In this document: one piece after another, positions 1 through 8,509 of the stretch | Layout of the letters: every line of letters starts with the position of its first letter | Position numbering within the stretch: the first letter of the stretch is position 1 | Source of the DNA: Promineifilum sp. | GTDB lineage: Bacteria > Chloroflexota > Anaerolineae > Promineifilales > Promineifilaceae | Direction: 5' to 3' | Length of the DNA stretch: 64,000 bases | Assembly (NCBI GenBank): GCA_020634335.1 | Contig: JACKBY010000001.1 | Location: forward strand, 62,001 to 126,000 | Position numbers and translations under genes: made by a program | Notes under the pieces: model-generated | The model's database searches: none | Told to the model about the DNA's origin: nothing | What the model saw: only the letters and a program-made list of their open reading frames with translations

Positions 1-525
1 GTTCTGGCCGTGGCTGCCGGCCTGACGGCGCTGGGCGACGGCCGACCGGCGGAAGAATGGCTGGCCCACTATCGTGCCAGTCATTTTGCACTAGGCCCGC
101 AGGCCAGCGGCGAGGCGGTCGTCATCCGTGACGGCAAGCTGTTGCTGGTGCGTCGTGCCGACGATGGGCTGTGGGCGCTGCCCGGCGGCATCACCGACCC
201 CGGCGAAACGCTGGCCCAGACCGCCCGCCGCGAACTGTGGGAAGAGGCGGGCATCGACGGCCGCGTGACCCAACTATTGGGCCTGTTCGACTCGCGCCTG
301 TGGCACAGCGCCAAGCGCATCCATTTTTATCACGCAGTCTTTCTCATCGAGTCCGATGACCCGGAGCCGCAGCCGTCGCCCGAAGTGTCGGCCGCGGCTT
401 ACTTCGGCGCGGACGAGCTGCCACCGCTTTCCCCCGGCCACCATCTGCGCGCCCCGTTTGTCTTCCGGCAACTGCGCGGCGAAGCGCCATTGCCGTATTT
501 TGATCCGCCTGCGAGTGGCTTATGA
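1..525 (+). CDS. Nudix hydrolase, 5'-truncated by window edge
   Basis: Nudix-fold hydrolase that would cleave a nucleoside diphosphate linked to another moiety. The Nudix box is intact: GGITDPGE, seven residues, then RRELWEEAGI, which supplies the metal-binding glutamates. The reading frame is open through base 1 with a GTG at position 10, and the family often carries an N-terminal helical region; residues before the Nudix domain (PAEEWLAHYRASHFALG) look like the end of that region, so the true start is probably left of the window. The stop overlaps the aroE start by four bases (ATGA at 522-525), indicating translational coupling. The substrate cannot be told from sequence alone. Confidence 0.9.
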   Translation, partial: VLAVAAGLTALGDGRPAEEWLAHYRASHFALGPQASGEAVVIRDGKLLLVRRADDGLWALPGGITDPGETLAQTARRELWEEAGIDGRVTQLLGLFDSRLWHSAKRIHFYHAVFLIESDDPEPQPSPEVSAAAYFGADELPPLSPGHHLRAPFVFRQLRGEAPLPYFDPPASGL

Positions 526-1373
526 TCGACGGCAAGACGCGCCTCATGGGCCTCATCGGCTATCCGGTCGCCCACACGCTGAGTCCGGCGATGCACAACG
601 CCGCCGCCGCCGCGCTGGGTCTAAACGTCACTTACGTGCCGCTGTCCGTCGCCCCGGAACGCCTGCCCGACGCCCTGCGCGGCCTGATCGCTCTCGGCTT
701 TCGCGGTGTCAACGTGACTGTGCCACACAAAGAAGCCGTCTTGCCGCAACTGGACGCTATTTTTCCTGCTGCGCGTGTTATCGGCGCGGTCAACACCATC
801 GTCGTTGGCGACGGCCGGCTGACCGGCTTCAATACTGACTGGTCCGGCTTCCTGTCCGATCTGGAGCGCTATCGTCTGGCTCTCTATGGTCGGGATTGTC
901 TGGTGTTGGGCGCAGGCGGCTCGGCGCGGGCGGTGGTCTATGCTCTGCTGCGGCGGGGCAGTCGCGTCACCGTGGCGGCCCGCCGGCCGGAACAGGCGCA
1001 ACGCCTGGCGGCCGAGTTGGGCGCGGCTTTTCCCGACGCCACGCTGCCGGCAACCGGCTCGCTCGATGATGTCGCGCGCCTGGCCGCCCTGCTCGACGAA
1101 CCGATCCTCATCAATGCCACGCCGCTGGGCATGGCGGGCGAGCGTAGCGAACGCTCGCCCTGGCCCGACGGCGCGCCCTTCCCGCCCGGCGCGTTTGTCT
1201 ATGATCTCGTCTACACGCCGCGCGAGACGCGCTTCATGGCCCAGGCGCGGGCGGCCGGACGACAGACGGCCAACGGGCTGGGGATGCTCGTCGGCCAGGC
1301 GGCCGAGGCCTTCGAGGTGCTGACCGGCCGGCGACCCGACCCGGCGGTGATGCGGCAGGCAATAGGAGGCTAA
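522..1373 (+). CDS. aroE: Shikimate 5-dehydrogenase
   Basis: 283 residues, the normal AroE length. Reduces 3-dehydroshikimate to shikimate with NADPH in chorismate synthesis. The N-terminal substrate motif GYPVAHTLSPAMHN binds shikimate (the SxS motif appears as H-T-LSP), followed by NVTVPHKEAV, whose lysine is the catalytic Lys, and NTIV plus GFNTDWSGF with the paired Asp. The C-terminal NADP-binding Rossmann motif is VLGAGGSARAVVYAL, and the following basic residues (AARRPEQ) suit NADPH. Near the end, NGLGMLVGQAAEAFE is the conserved C-terminal helix. Translation is coupled to the upstream Nudix gene through an ATGA overlap. Confidence 0.97.
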   Translation: MIDGKTRLMGLIGYPVAHTLSPAMHNAAAAALGLNVTYVPLSVAPERLPDALRGLIALGFRGVNVTVPHKEAVLPQLDAIFPAARVIGAVNTIVVGDGRLTGFNTDWSGFLSDLERYRLALYGRDCLVLGAGGSARAVVYALLRRGSRVTVAARRPEQAQRLAAELGAAFPDATLPATGSLDDVARLAALLDEPILINATPLGMAGERSERSPWPDGAPFPPGAFVYDLVYTPRETRFMAQARAAGRQTANGLGMLVGQAAEAFEVLTGRRPDPAVMRQAIGG

Positions 1374-1454
1374 TCCGCGGATGTATTTCTTTGGTACCAG
1401 TGTATTCAGCCCATCAATGTAATCTGTAGATTCTTTGCCCATTAAAGGAGAGCG

Positions 1455-3059
1455 ATGACAGCCGAGCTTATTTTGACAAACGCCCGAATCTACACGCTCG
1501 ATCCGGCGCAACCGTGGGCCGAGGCTGTGGCCTGTGGCGACGGCCGTGTTCTGGCCGTGGGGTCCGGCGACGACGTACTCTCCCTGGCCGGGCCGGAGAC
1601 CCGGATCATCGACTGCGGCCGGCACCTGGTGCTGCCCGGCCTGACGGACGCCCACGTCCATTTCCTGGCCTACGCCGTTCGCCGCCGGCAGGTCAGCCTC
1701 TTCGGCCTGACCGACCCGGCGGGGGTGCGCGAGCGCGTCGCTGCGGCCGTCGCCGCGGCCGCCCCCGACGAGTGGGTGATGGGCTGGGGTTGGGACAGCA
1801 ACCACTGGGACGTGCAACCAACAGCGGCGCTTATCGACGACCTCAGCCCCCGCAACCCGGTCGTGCTGACCCGCATGGACATGCATACCTGGTGGGCCAA
1901 CAGTCGCGCGATGGACCTGGCCGGGGTGACGGCCGCCACTCCCGAGCCGCTCGAAGCCCACATTGGCCGCTACCCCGACGGACGGCCGAGCGGCCTGTTC
2001 AGCGAGTGGAACGCCATCGATCTCATCGAGCGCCACGTCCCCCAACCCGACGAGGAGACGCTCCGCAACCGGGTCCGCGAGACGATGGCCGAGGCCCACA
2101 GCGTGGGCCTGACCGGCATCCACGACCAGCGCATCGAGCGCGAAGGAGCCCAAAGCCTGCGTCTTTTCCAGTCACTGTGGCGCGCAGACGAGCTGACCCT
2201 GCGGGTGCACTGCAACGTGGCCGCCGATTTCCTGGGCGAGGCGATCAGGCTGGGCCTGGCGAGCGGCTTCGGCGACGACAATCTGTGGCTGGGTCACATG
2301 AAGGCCTTTGCCGACGGCGCGATGGGATCGGCCACCGCCCACATGCTGGAACCGTATGAGGGCGCGCCGGGCAACACCGGCATCGTTGTTACCCCACCCG
2401 ACGAGCTGTGGTCGCTGATCGTCGACGCAGCCGATGCGGGTTTCCCCATCTCTGTCCATGCCATTGGCGACCGGGCTGTGCGCGAAGTGCTCGACGTCAT
2501 GAGCGAGTGGGCCACGACGCGCGGTGGGAACGCGCGCCTGCCCATGCCGCAGCGTATCGAGCACGTTCAGGTGATCCATCGGGCCGACCTCGACCGCTTG
2601 GCCGCCCACGGCATCGTGGCCTCCGTCCAGCCCATCCATTTGCAATCCGATTGGCGCACGGCCGACCGGGTGTGGGGCGAACGCGCTCGCTATGCCTATG
2701 CTTTTCGCTCTCTGCTGGACCGCGGCACGCCGCTGGCTTTTGGTTCCGATGCGCCGGTCGCCCCATTGAACCCGTTGCTGGGCATCCACGCCGCCGTGAC
2801 CCGGCAAGACGCAACCAACCAGCCGGCCGGCGGCTGGTACGCGGCGGAGCGCCTGACCGTGGCCGAGGCTATCGAGGGCTACACGCTCGGTCCGGCGCGC
2901 CTCTCCGGCAAGAGCGACCGCTTTGGTTCGATCATGCCCGGCAAGTATGCCGATTTAGTGATGCTGTCGCGTAATCTGTTCGCCATCGACCCGGCCGACA
3001 TCCCGACTACGACGGTCCGGCTGACGGTTTTTAACGGACGGGTCGTGTACGAAGGATAG
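1455..3059 (+). CDS. Amidohydrolase, YtcJ-type metal-dependent hydrolase
   Basis: 534-residue member of the YtcJ/amidohydrolase-3 family, which hydrolyses C-N bonds in amides or cyclic compounds; physiological substrates are mostly unknown. Visible features: N-terminal composite beta-domain start (ILTNARIYTLDP), metal-binding DAHVHF on the first strand, HMKAFADGAMGS (the usual carboxylated Lys region), SVHAIGDRAV, IEHVQVIH, and the terminal metal/substrate Asp in AFGSDAPVAPLNP. The C-terminus returns to the composite domain (GKYADLVMLSRNLF). A strong Shine-Dalgarno (AAAGGAG at 1445-1451) fixes the ATG. It stands alone between aroE and the Hsp70-like gene; an 81-bp gap precedes it. Confidence 0.92.
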   Translation: MTAELILTNARIYTLDPAQPWAEAVACGDGRVLAVGSGDDVLSLAGPETRIIDCGRHLVLPGLTDAHVHFLAYAVRRRQVSLFGLTDPAGVRERVAAAVAAAAPDEWVMGWGWDSNHWDVQPTAALIDDLSPRNPVVLTRMDMHTWWANSRAMDLAGVTAATPEPLEAHIGRYPDGRPSGLFSEWNAIDLIERHVPQPDEETLRNRVRETMAEAHSVGLTGIHDQRIEREGAQSLRLFQSLWRADELTLRVHCNVAADFLGEAIRLGLASGFGDDNLWLGHMKAFADGAMGSATAHMLEPYEGAPGNTGIVVTPPDELWSLIVDAADAGFPISVHAIGDRAVREVLDVMSEWATTRGGNARLPMPQRIEHVQVIHRADLDRLAAHGIVASVQPIHLQSDWRTADRVWGERARYAYAFRSLLDRGTPLAFGSDAPVAPLNPLLGIHAAVTRQDATNQPAGGWYAAERLTVAEAIEGYTLGPARLSGKSDRFGSIMPGKYADLVMLSRNLFAIDPADIPTTTVRLTVFNGRVVYEG

Positions 3060-3183
3060 CTCCGCCGATAGGATACTCATCCGCAGATTTCGCGCATGCC
3101 TCATTACATCTGCGAAATCTGTGCATTCTGCGGATAATACTTTCCTCTCCATTTATAATCCGGGTAATCTGTGGGTTTTTCTC

Positions 3184-5583
3184 ATGATCATTGGTATGGA
3201 CTTCGGCACAACGAACAGCGGCATGGCGACCTACGACGGCCGCGCGGTCCGCGTCTTGCCGCTCGATCCGTCAGCTCCCAACCCACGCGTCGCCCGAACG
3301 GCGCTCTACATCACCAACGAGCAGGCCGTCACCATCGGCCGCGCCGCCGTTGACCGTTACTTCGAACACAACCTCGGCCGTCCGGTCAAAATGCAGAAAG
3401 TCTGGGTGGGCGAACTGGAGATCGTGGCCGACCGCGTCTACTACATCACCGACGTGTACGTTTTCACCGATGCCCTCTCGCCCGGCCGCCTTTTCCTCTC
3501 GCTCAAGACGGGCCTGCGGGACGTGAATTATCCCGGCACGGTCATCGGCCAGGCCCACTTCGCGCTGGAGGATCTCATCGCGCTCTATTTGACGACTACC
3601 CGGACGCGCGCCGAGCGCCTGACAGGTCAGGCGATTCGCCGCGTGGTGCTGGGTCGTCCCGTCCACTTCGCCGCCGACGAAGCGGGGGACCGGCTGGCCG
3701 AGGCGCGCCTGCTCCATGCCGCCTTTCGCGCCGGCTACGAGGCTGTCTATCTGCAATATGAGCCGGTCGCCGCCGCCTATAGCTATGCGCTGGGCCTGAC
3801 TCGACCGGAGAACGCCCTGGTCTTCGACTTCGGCGGCGGCACGCTGGACATCACCGTCATGCGCCTGGGCGAGGGGCAGCCGCGCGTGCTGGCGACGGGC
3901 GGCATCGCCGTGGCCGGCGATGTTTTCGATCAGAAGCTTGTTCGCGCCAAACTGCCACGCCACTTCGGCGAAGGCAGCTTCTATGGGCCGCGTCACAAAG
4001 CGCTGACGGTGCCGCACTGGATCTACGACTCATTCGCCGACTGGCAAACCATTCTGCAACTGCAATCGCCCGAGAACAAGCAAATCCTGCGCGAGATCGC
4101 CCAGACCGCCCAGCGCAAACACCAGATCGAGGCGTTGCTGGCCCTGGTGGGCGGCAACTATGGCCTGCAGATGTTCGACGTGGTTGAGGCAGCCAAGCGC
4201 ACGCTGTCCGACAAGCGCGGCGCGGAAATTACGCTGGAAGGGGTGGGCTTCAGCGTGCACGAGTTCGTCACCCGCGGCGAGTTCGAAGGTCTCATTCGTG
4301 GCGAAACGCGAGCCATCGAGCACCATTTGTTGGAGACTGTGGCTGCGTCGGGGCTGCGGACGGGGCAAATCGATAGCGTCATTCGCACCGGCGGCTCGGC
4401 GCTCATTCCCGTTTTCTACGAGATGCTCGGCCGCCACTTCGGCGAGGCCAGAATACGCAGCCTCGACACCTTCAGCAGCGTCACCGCCGGCCTGGGCGTC
4501 ATCGGCCACCGGCTGGAGCAGGGCGAGATCGAGCTGCCCGCCCACACCCCCGCCGACTTCGCCGGCCTGCCGGCGGCCACCGGCGGCAAGCTGAGCGTGC
4601 GGCCGGTCAATCTGGAGGTGATGCAGCGGCGCATCGAACTGGAAGAAAAGGGGGGCGGGGCGGCTGAGGAGCATGGCAGCGTTCTGACGCTACTGGGACG
4701 GCCGAGCACCGGCGAGGAGGTCAGCGCCCGTTTGCGAGTGACGAGCGACGAGTTAGGAATGACGAATGATGGGCCGAAGGGCGAGCCGTCACCGGTCGTC
4801 GATGATTCCGTGTGGCAGGATGGGCCGTTCATTTCCGCACGCCGCCTTCCGGCCGGCGACCGATTGCTGTTGATCACTTCCCACTATCGTTTCTTCCTGA
4901 CCAGTGCGCGGCAGTTGATGGACTTGCGCGAGGTGGGCCTGGGCATCGAGAACGTCCATCGCCTTGCCCGGCGCGAGGCGGTCGTTGCCCTGGTCAACTG
5001 GTCGGCCGCCCGCGAGCGCGAGCGGCTGCTGCTGGTGACTTCTACCGGCTACATTCGCGCCTACCCGCTGGATGCGCTGCGCCCGGCCATCGAAGCGCCC
5101 GTTCCTCTGGCCTTCGACAATCCTCCGCTCGGCGTTCCCGTGCTGGCCCAGGGCGTGGACCAGTCTATGGATGTGCTCGTCGTCACTGAGGGCGGCCGCG
5201 GCGTGCGCTGGCCGCTGGCTATGGTGCCGTTAACCGGCGTGCAAGCGCTCAACCCCGGCCGTGAAGACGCCTTCGACCGCGTGGCGGCGGCGTGGGCGAC
5301 TGAGCCGGACAGCGAAGTCGCGTTGATCCTGGCCGACGGCTATGCGCGCCGGATGCAAGCTGGTTGGGTTTCCGTGCCGCCCAAGCCCAGTGTCAAGGGG
5401 CGTTCGCTCGTGGCGCGCCGCGCGGCGGCCGTGGCGCTGGCCCCCGCCGGGCCACTCGCGCTCATTACCAATCAACGCCGGGTGGCGGTCGATAGTAGCA
5501 TACTCCCCCTGGAGGAATCGACGAAAGCGACCCGGTTGGCGAGTCTGAGGGATGGGGAAGTCGTAACCGCTGCTGTGTTATAG
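3184..5583 (+). CDS. Hsp70-like ATPase fused to a GyrA-CTD-like beta-pinwheel
   Basis: 799 residues from the ATG at 3184; a GTG 63 bases upstream is open but would add a non-family extension. Residues 1-440 are an actin/Hsp70-fold ATPase of YegD type: phosphate-1 loop IGMDFGTTNSG, phosphate-2 VFDFGGGTLDITV near residue 213, adenosine motif IRTGGSALIP near residue 400. No canonical Hsp70 substrate-binding domain follows. After a charged linker (about 440-555) come five strand-rich repeats starting near residues 559, 612, 662, 710 and 757, each opening with a hydrophobic strand and T-x-x-G-type turn (LLLVTSTGYIRAY, VLVVTEGGRGVRW, ALILADGYARRM, ALITNQRRVAVD) and spaced 47-53 residues. That period and motif resemble the blades of the DNA gyrase A C-terminal domain. 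The GyrA box is not recognisable. Function unknown; the blade assignment is inference. Confidence 0.85.
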   Translation: MIIGMDFGTTNSGMATYDGRAVRVLPLDPSAPNPRVARTALYITNEQAVTIGRAAVDRYFEHNLGRPVKMQKVWVGELEIVADRVYYITDVYVFTDALSPGRLFLSLKTGLRDVNYPGTVIGQAHFALEDLIALYLTTTRTRAERLTGQAIRRVVLGRPVHFAADEAGDRLAEARLLHAAFRAGYEAVYLQYEPVAAAYSYALGLTRPENALVFDFGGGTLDITVMRLGEGQPRVLATGGIAVAGDVFDQKLVRAKLPRHFGEGSFYGPRHKALTVPHWIYDSFADWQTILQLQSPENKQILREIAQTAQRKHQIEALLALVGGNYGLQMFDVVEAAKRTLSDKRGAEITLEGVGFSVHEFVTRGEFEGLIRGETRAIEHHLLETVAASGLRTGQIDSVIRTGGSALIPVFYEMLGRHFGEARIRSLDTFSSVTAGLGVIGHRLEQGEIELPAHTPADFAGLPAATGGKLSVRPVNLEVMQRRIELEEKGGGAAEEHGSVLTLLGRPSTGEEVSARLRVTSDELGMTNDGPKGEPSPVVDDSVWQDGPFISARRLPAGDRLLLITSHYRFFLTSARQLMDLREVGLGIENVHRLARREAVVALVNWSAARERERLLLVTSTGYIRAYPLDALRPAIEAPVPLAFDNPPLGVPVLAQGVDQSMDVLVVTEGGRGVRWPLAMVPLTGVQALNPGREDAFDRVAAAWATEPDSEVALILADGYARRMQAGWVSVPPKPSVKGRSLVARRAAAVALAPAGPLALITNQRRVAVDSSILPLEESTKATRLASLRDGEVVTAAVL

Positions 5584-6345
5584 CATCAGGCAGGCCCCGG
5601 CCGCCAGTCGGAAAAGTTGCTCGCGGATGGGCGTCCGGTCGCGCCACTGGCGGCCGTTCCACTCCGCACCACTCAGGTCGTCGCCACTGTAGAGCAGTTG
5701 GCCTACCGACACCCCGCGGAATCGCCCAACAGCGAATAATGTCGCCGCCTCCATTTCCACGGTCAGACACCCCTCAGCTCGACGGCGGGCCACCCGTGCC
5801 GCCGTCTCGCGGTAGAAGGCGTCGGTTGTCCACGTTTTGCCGACCAGGTAGGGTACGTTGTGTCGTTGGAGGGTCGTGATGATGGCCGCTACGGCCGCGG
5901 GCGACGGAGCGACCTCTCGTGATGGTGGCAAGTAATGATAGGACGTGCCCTCATCGCGCACGGCCGAATCGGGCACGACGACGTGTCCCACCACCATATC
6001 GGGAGCCAGTACCCCGGCGCCCCCGCAGGCGACAAAATGACGGCAGCCAAGGGCGATGAGTTCATCCATGAAACCACCGGCCAGCGGCGCGCCGACACCG
6101 GGGTGCATGACGATTAGCGGGCGGCCGTCTATGATCGTCTCATAGACAGGATTCGGCCCCATCTCCGAGCCAAGCATGTGGACCACGCGCAGCCGCCCTT
6201 GCTCCCGCAACCCGGCAATGACGTCCTGAAAGAAACACAAGACGCAATGGGTGGGGATATCAATGGGTGAAATGAGACGCGACGGCTCGATGAGCGCTTC
6301 GCTACTGGGATCATGCTCCAGAATGGGATAGTCGTGTTCCAGCAT
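5578..6345 (-). CDS. Nucleoside phosphorylase (uridine phosphorylase-like)
   Basis: 255 residues of the PNP/UDP phosphorylase superfamily, which splits nucleosides with phosphate into base and ribose-1-phosphate. The phosphate-binding region is around HPGVGAPLAGGF, the base pocket includes GTSYHYLPP, and the ribose-binding VEMEAATLFAVG (Glu-Met-Glu) is well conserved, as is SGDDLSG with the catalytic Asp. The specificity loop cannot be read with confidence, so uridine, purine nucleosides or methylthioadenosine are all possible. The gene is convergent with the Hsp70-like gene: its TAA (5578-5580) directly abuts the other gene's TAG (5581-5583). Confidence 0.88.
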   Translation of the reverse strand: MLEHDYPILEHDPSSEALIEPSRLISPIDIPTHCVLCFFQDVIAGLREQGRLRVVHMLGSEMGPNPVYETIIDGRPLIVMHPGVGAPLAGGFMDELIALGCRHFVACGGAGVLAPDMVVGHVVVPDSAVRDEGTSYHYLPPSREVAPSPAAVAAIITTLQRHNVPYLVGKTWTTDAFYRETAARVARRRAEGCLTVEMEAATLFAVGRFRGVSVGQLLYSGDDLSGAEWNGRQWRDRTPIREQLFRLAAGACLML

Positions 6346-6387
6346 CAGACATGGGCAATCGGTCGCGCCGCCCTCGACTATCGACCT

Positions 6388-6720
6388 CTAAAGGGGCGGC
6401 AATTCGAACGTGCCGTCCGCTGTTGGGGGGAAGGGCAGGACGTTGATCACGGCATCCAGATTTAACGGGCCATAGATATGGGGAAAGACAGAGCCGGAGT
6501 TGTATGAGTCCTCATAAATCAGCCTGGCCTCCAGTTGCGCCGGGTCAATGACCAGTAGGACAAGGTCGGAGCGGCCGCGATAGAATTCATTGGCCGGGCC
6601 GAGCACCTGTTGCGGCGTCGAGCAGTGGATGAACCCTTCCGTTTCCAGAGTGTCCAACCTGTATTCACCCACCACCTGGGCTTCTTCCCAATCGCTGACT
6701 GCCGCAATGTGGAGGATCAT
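6388..6720 (-). CDS. DUF952 domain protein
   Basis: 110 residues starting at the ATG at 6720 (a GTG at 6723 is also in frame). The family signatures are clear: an N-terminal strand ILHIA, the central EGFIHCST motif with Phe-Ile-His-Cys-Ser, the LVLLVIDP strand, and FPHIYGPLNLDAV near the C-terminus. DUF952 proteins are small ART-like-fold proteins of uncertain biochemical role. The gene is 42 bases upstream of the nucleoside phosphorylase on the same strand, so the two may be co-transcribed. Confidence 0.9.
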   Translation of the reverse strand: MILHIAAVSDWEEAQVVGEYRLDTLETEGFIHCSTPQQVLGPANEFYRGRSDLVLLVIDPAQLEARLIYEDSYNSGSVFPHIYGPLNLDAVINVLPFPPTADGTFELPPL

Positions 6721-6775
6721 CACTCAGTATTATCAGACATTATGTTGCGTCTGTCGAGAAGGATCACTGTGTCGT

Positions 6776-6893
6776 CAGGTTTTTCAGTAATCGATCGCTC
6801 TCCGTAGCGCCGGTTTCTTAACCGGCTCCGCAGCCCAGCTTGTTATCGGCCGCCGGACAAGAATCCGGCGCTACACCTCCACAACTGGAAATT
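6776..6893 (-). repeat. MITE-like paired-hairpin element, copy A
   Basis: Reverse complement of the element at 29142-29264, with about seven mismatches and one indel over 105 bases. It contains two hairpins, CCGGTTtcttAACCGG and CCGGAcaagaaTCCGG, enclosed by an outer TAGCGCCGG / CCGGCGCTA inverted repeat. One end keeps a terminal repeat (CAGGTTTTTCAGT at 6776-6788); the other (ACTGGAA at 6884-6890) is degenerate. It encodes nothing. It looks like an older, eroded copy of a small mobile element. Confidence 0.75.
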
Positions 6894-6976
6894 CGTGGCT
6901 GCGTAGTGCTTTCCAAGATCCTTTGAAGCGCTATGGACCATCATACTTGCCTCTGCCGATGTCTGAAAAGAGCCTA

Positions 6977-7005
6977 TTGACAAAACTACAAACTCGTTTT
7001 ATAGT
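6977..7005 (+). promoter_or_regulatory. Sigma70-type promoter of padR
   Basis: TTGACA at 6977-6982, a 17-base spacer and TATAGT at 7000-7005: a near-consensus housekeeping promoter. The 9-mer AACTCGTTT occurs inside the spacer (6991-6999) and again 31 bases downstream (7022-7030), about three helical turns away, as expected for two protein-binding sites on the same DNA face. Confidence 0.8.
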
Positions 7006-7022
7006 ATTTGATGATATTACTA
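7002..7022 (+). promoter_or_regulatory. Candidate PadR operator
   Basis: Inverted repeat TAGTATT-N7-ATTACTA (6 of 7 arm positions match) overlapping the -10 box and start point of the padR promoter. PadR proteins are usually autoregulators binding such dyads, so this is a plausible operator; the flanking AACTCGTTT direct repeats are an alternative. Confidence 0.5.
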
Positions 7023-7099
7023 ACTCGTTTACTAATTTATTTTATAGAGGTATTTATCACTGAATTAACCCATCTGTCCTTCCTGTTATCAGAAGACCC

Positions 7100-7681
7100 A
7101 TGTCAGTTCGCAACGCGATCCTAGGACTATTGGCCCAACAGCCGCGACACGGCTATGAGCTGCGAGCGGCATTCGAGGCGCTGGTCGGTGGCGATGCTGT
7201 CTGGGATGTGAAGCCGGCCCAGATATACACGACCCTGGCCCGTCTGCAAGAGGCCGGTCTCATCGAACAGGATAGCATTGAGCAGGACGGCGGGCCGGAA
7301 AAGATCATTTATAGCCTGACACCCGATGGCAGCCGGGAGCTGTCTGAGTGGTTCAGCGCGGGCATTGCCGCCGACCATCAACGCGATGAATTTTTCGTCA
7401 AGCTGATGGTCAGCCTCTACAATGATCAGGCCGACCCTTATCAAGTCATTCGTGCGCAACGCAAGCGGCTTTATCAGGATTTGCACGATCTGACAAGACG
7501 GCGCAACGGCATCGACGCTCGTCGCGAACTGGCGCAGATTTTCCTGCTCGACAAGTCGATCATGCACCTGGAAGCGGATTTGCGTTGGCTCGATTTACTG
7601 GAGGCGCGGCTGGACGACATCCGCCGTCAGCCATTGCCGCAGCCGCCCGTCAGGCGGCGCGGCCGTCCGAAAAAAACGTAA
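7100..7681 (+). CDS. PadR family transcriptional regulator
   Basis: 193 residues. The N-terminal winged helix is typical: AILGLLAQQPRHGYELRAAFE followed by WDVKPAQIYTTLARLQEAGL and the wing YSLTPDGSRELSEWF. The C-terminal half (residues about 100-175) is a helical PadR dimerisation domain of the Vir-like type with arginine-rich helices. It ends in a basic tail (RRRGRPKK) that could add DNA contacts. It sits 82 bases upstream of an ABC ATPase/permease pair on the same strand, the usual setting for PadR regulators controlling export systems, and has its own strong promoter. The effector is unknown. Confidence 0.93.
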   Translation: MSVRNAILGLLAQQPRHGYELRAAFEALVGGDAVWDVKPAQIYTTLARLQEAGLIEQDSIEQDGGPEKIIYSLTPDGSRELSEWFSAGIAADHQRDEFFVKLMVSLYNDQADPYQVIRAQRKRLYQDLHDLTRRRNGIDARRELAQIFLLDKSIMHLEADLRWLDLLEARLDDIRRQPLPQPPVRRRGRPKKT

Positions 7682-7763
7682 GGGCAGGACTTGTGCCTGT
7701 CCAATGAATTGTATCGGGGCAGGTCCTGCACCGGCCGAAAACCGATAATCATCAGGAGAAATC

Positions 7764-8507
<744 letters not shown>

Positions 8508-8509
8508 AC

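Larger units (their letters stand above)
6724..7099. other. 376-bp intergenic region with MITE-like element and padR promoter
   Basis: No coding sequence is visible. From left to right it holds the MITE-like paired-hairpin element (6776-6893), a featureless stretch (6894-6970), and an AT-rich promoter/operator block (6977-7030) in front of padR. The drop in GC from about 6976 to 7070 is the sharpest in this part of the window. Confidence 0.8.

Noticed and set aside
621..2153. 510-codon minus-strand open frame opposite aroE and the amidohydrolase
   Set aside because: It covers two well-supported plus-strand genes and has no family motif; long antisense frames are expected at this GC content.
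3121..3184. Earlier GTG start for the Hsp70-like gene
   Set aside because: The added residues come from an AT-rich intergenic repeat phrase and precede the canonical MIIGMDFGTTN.
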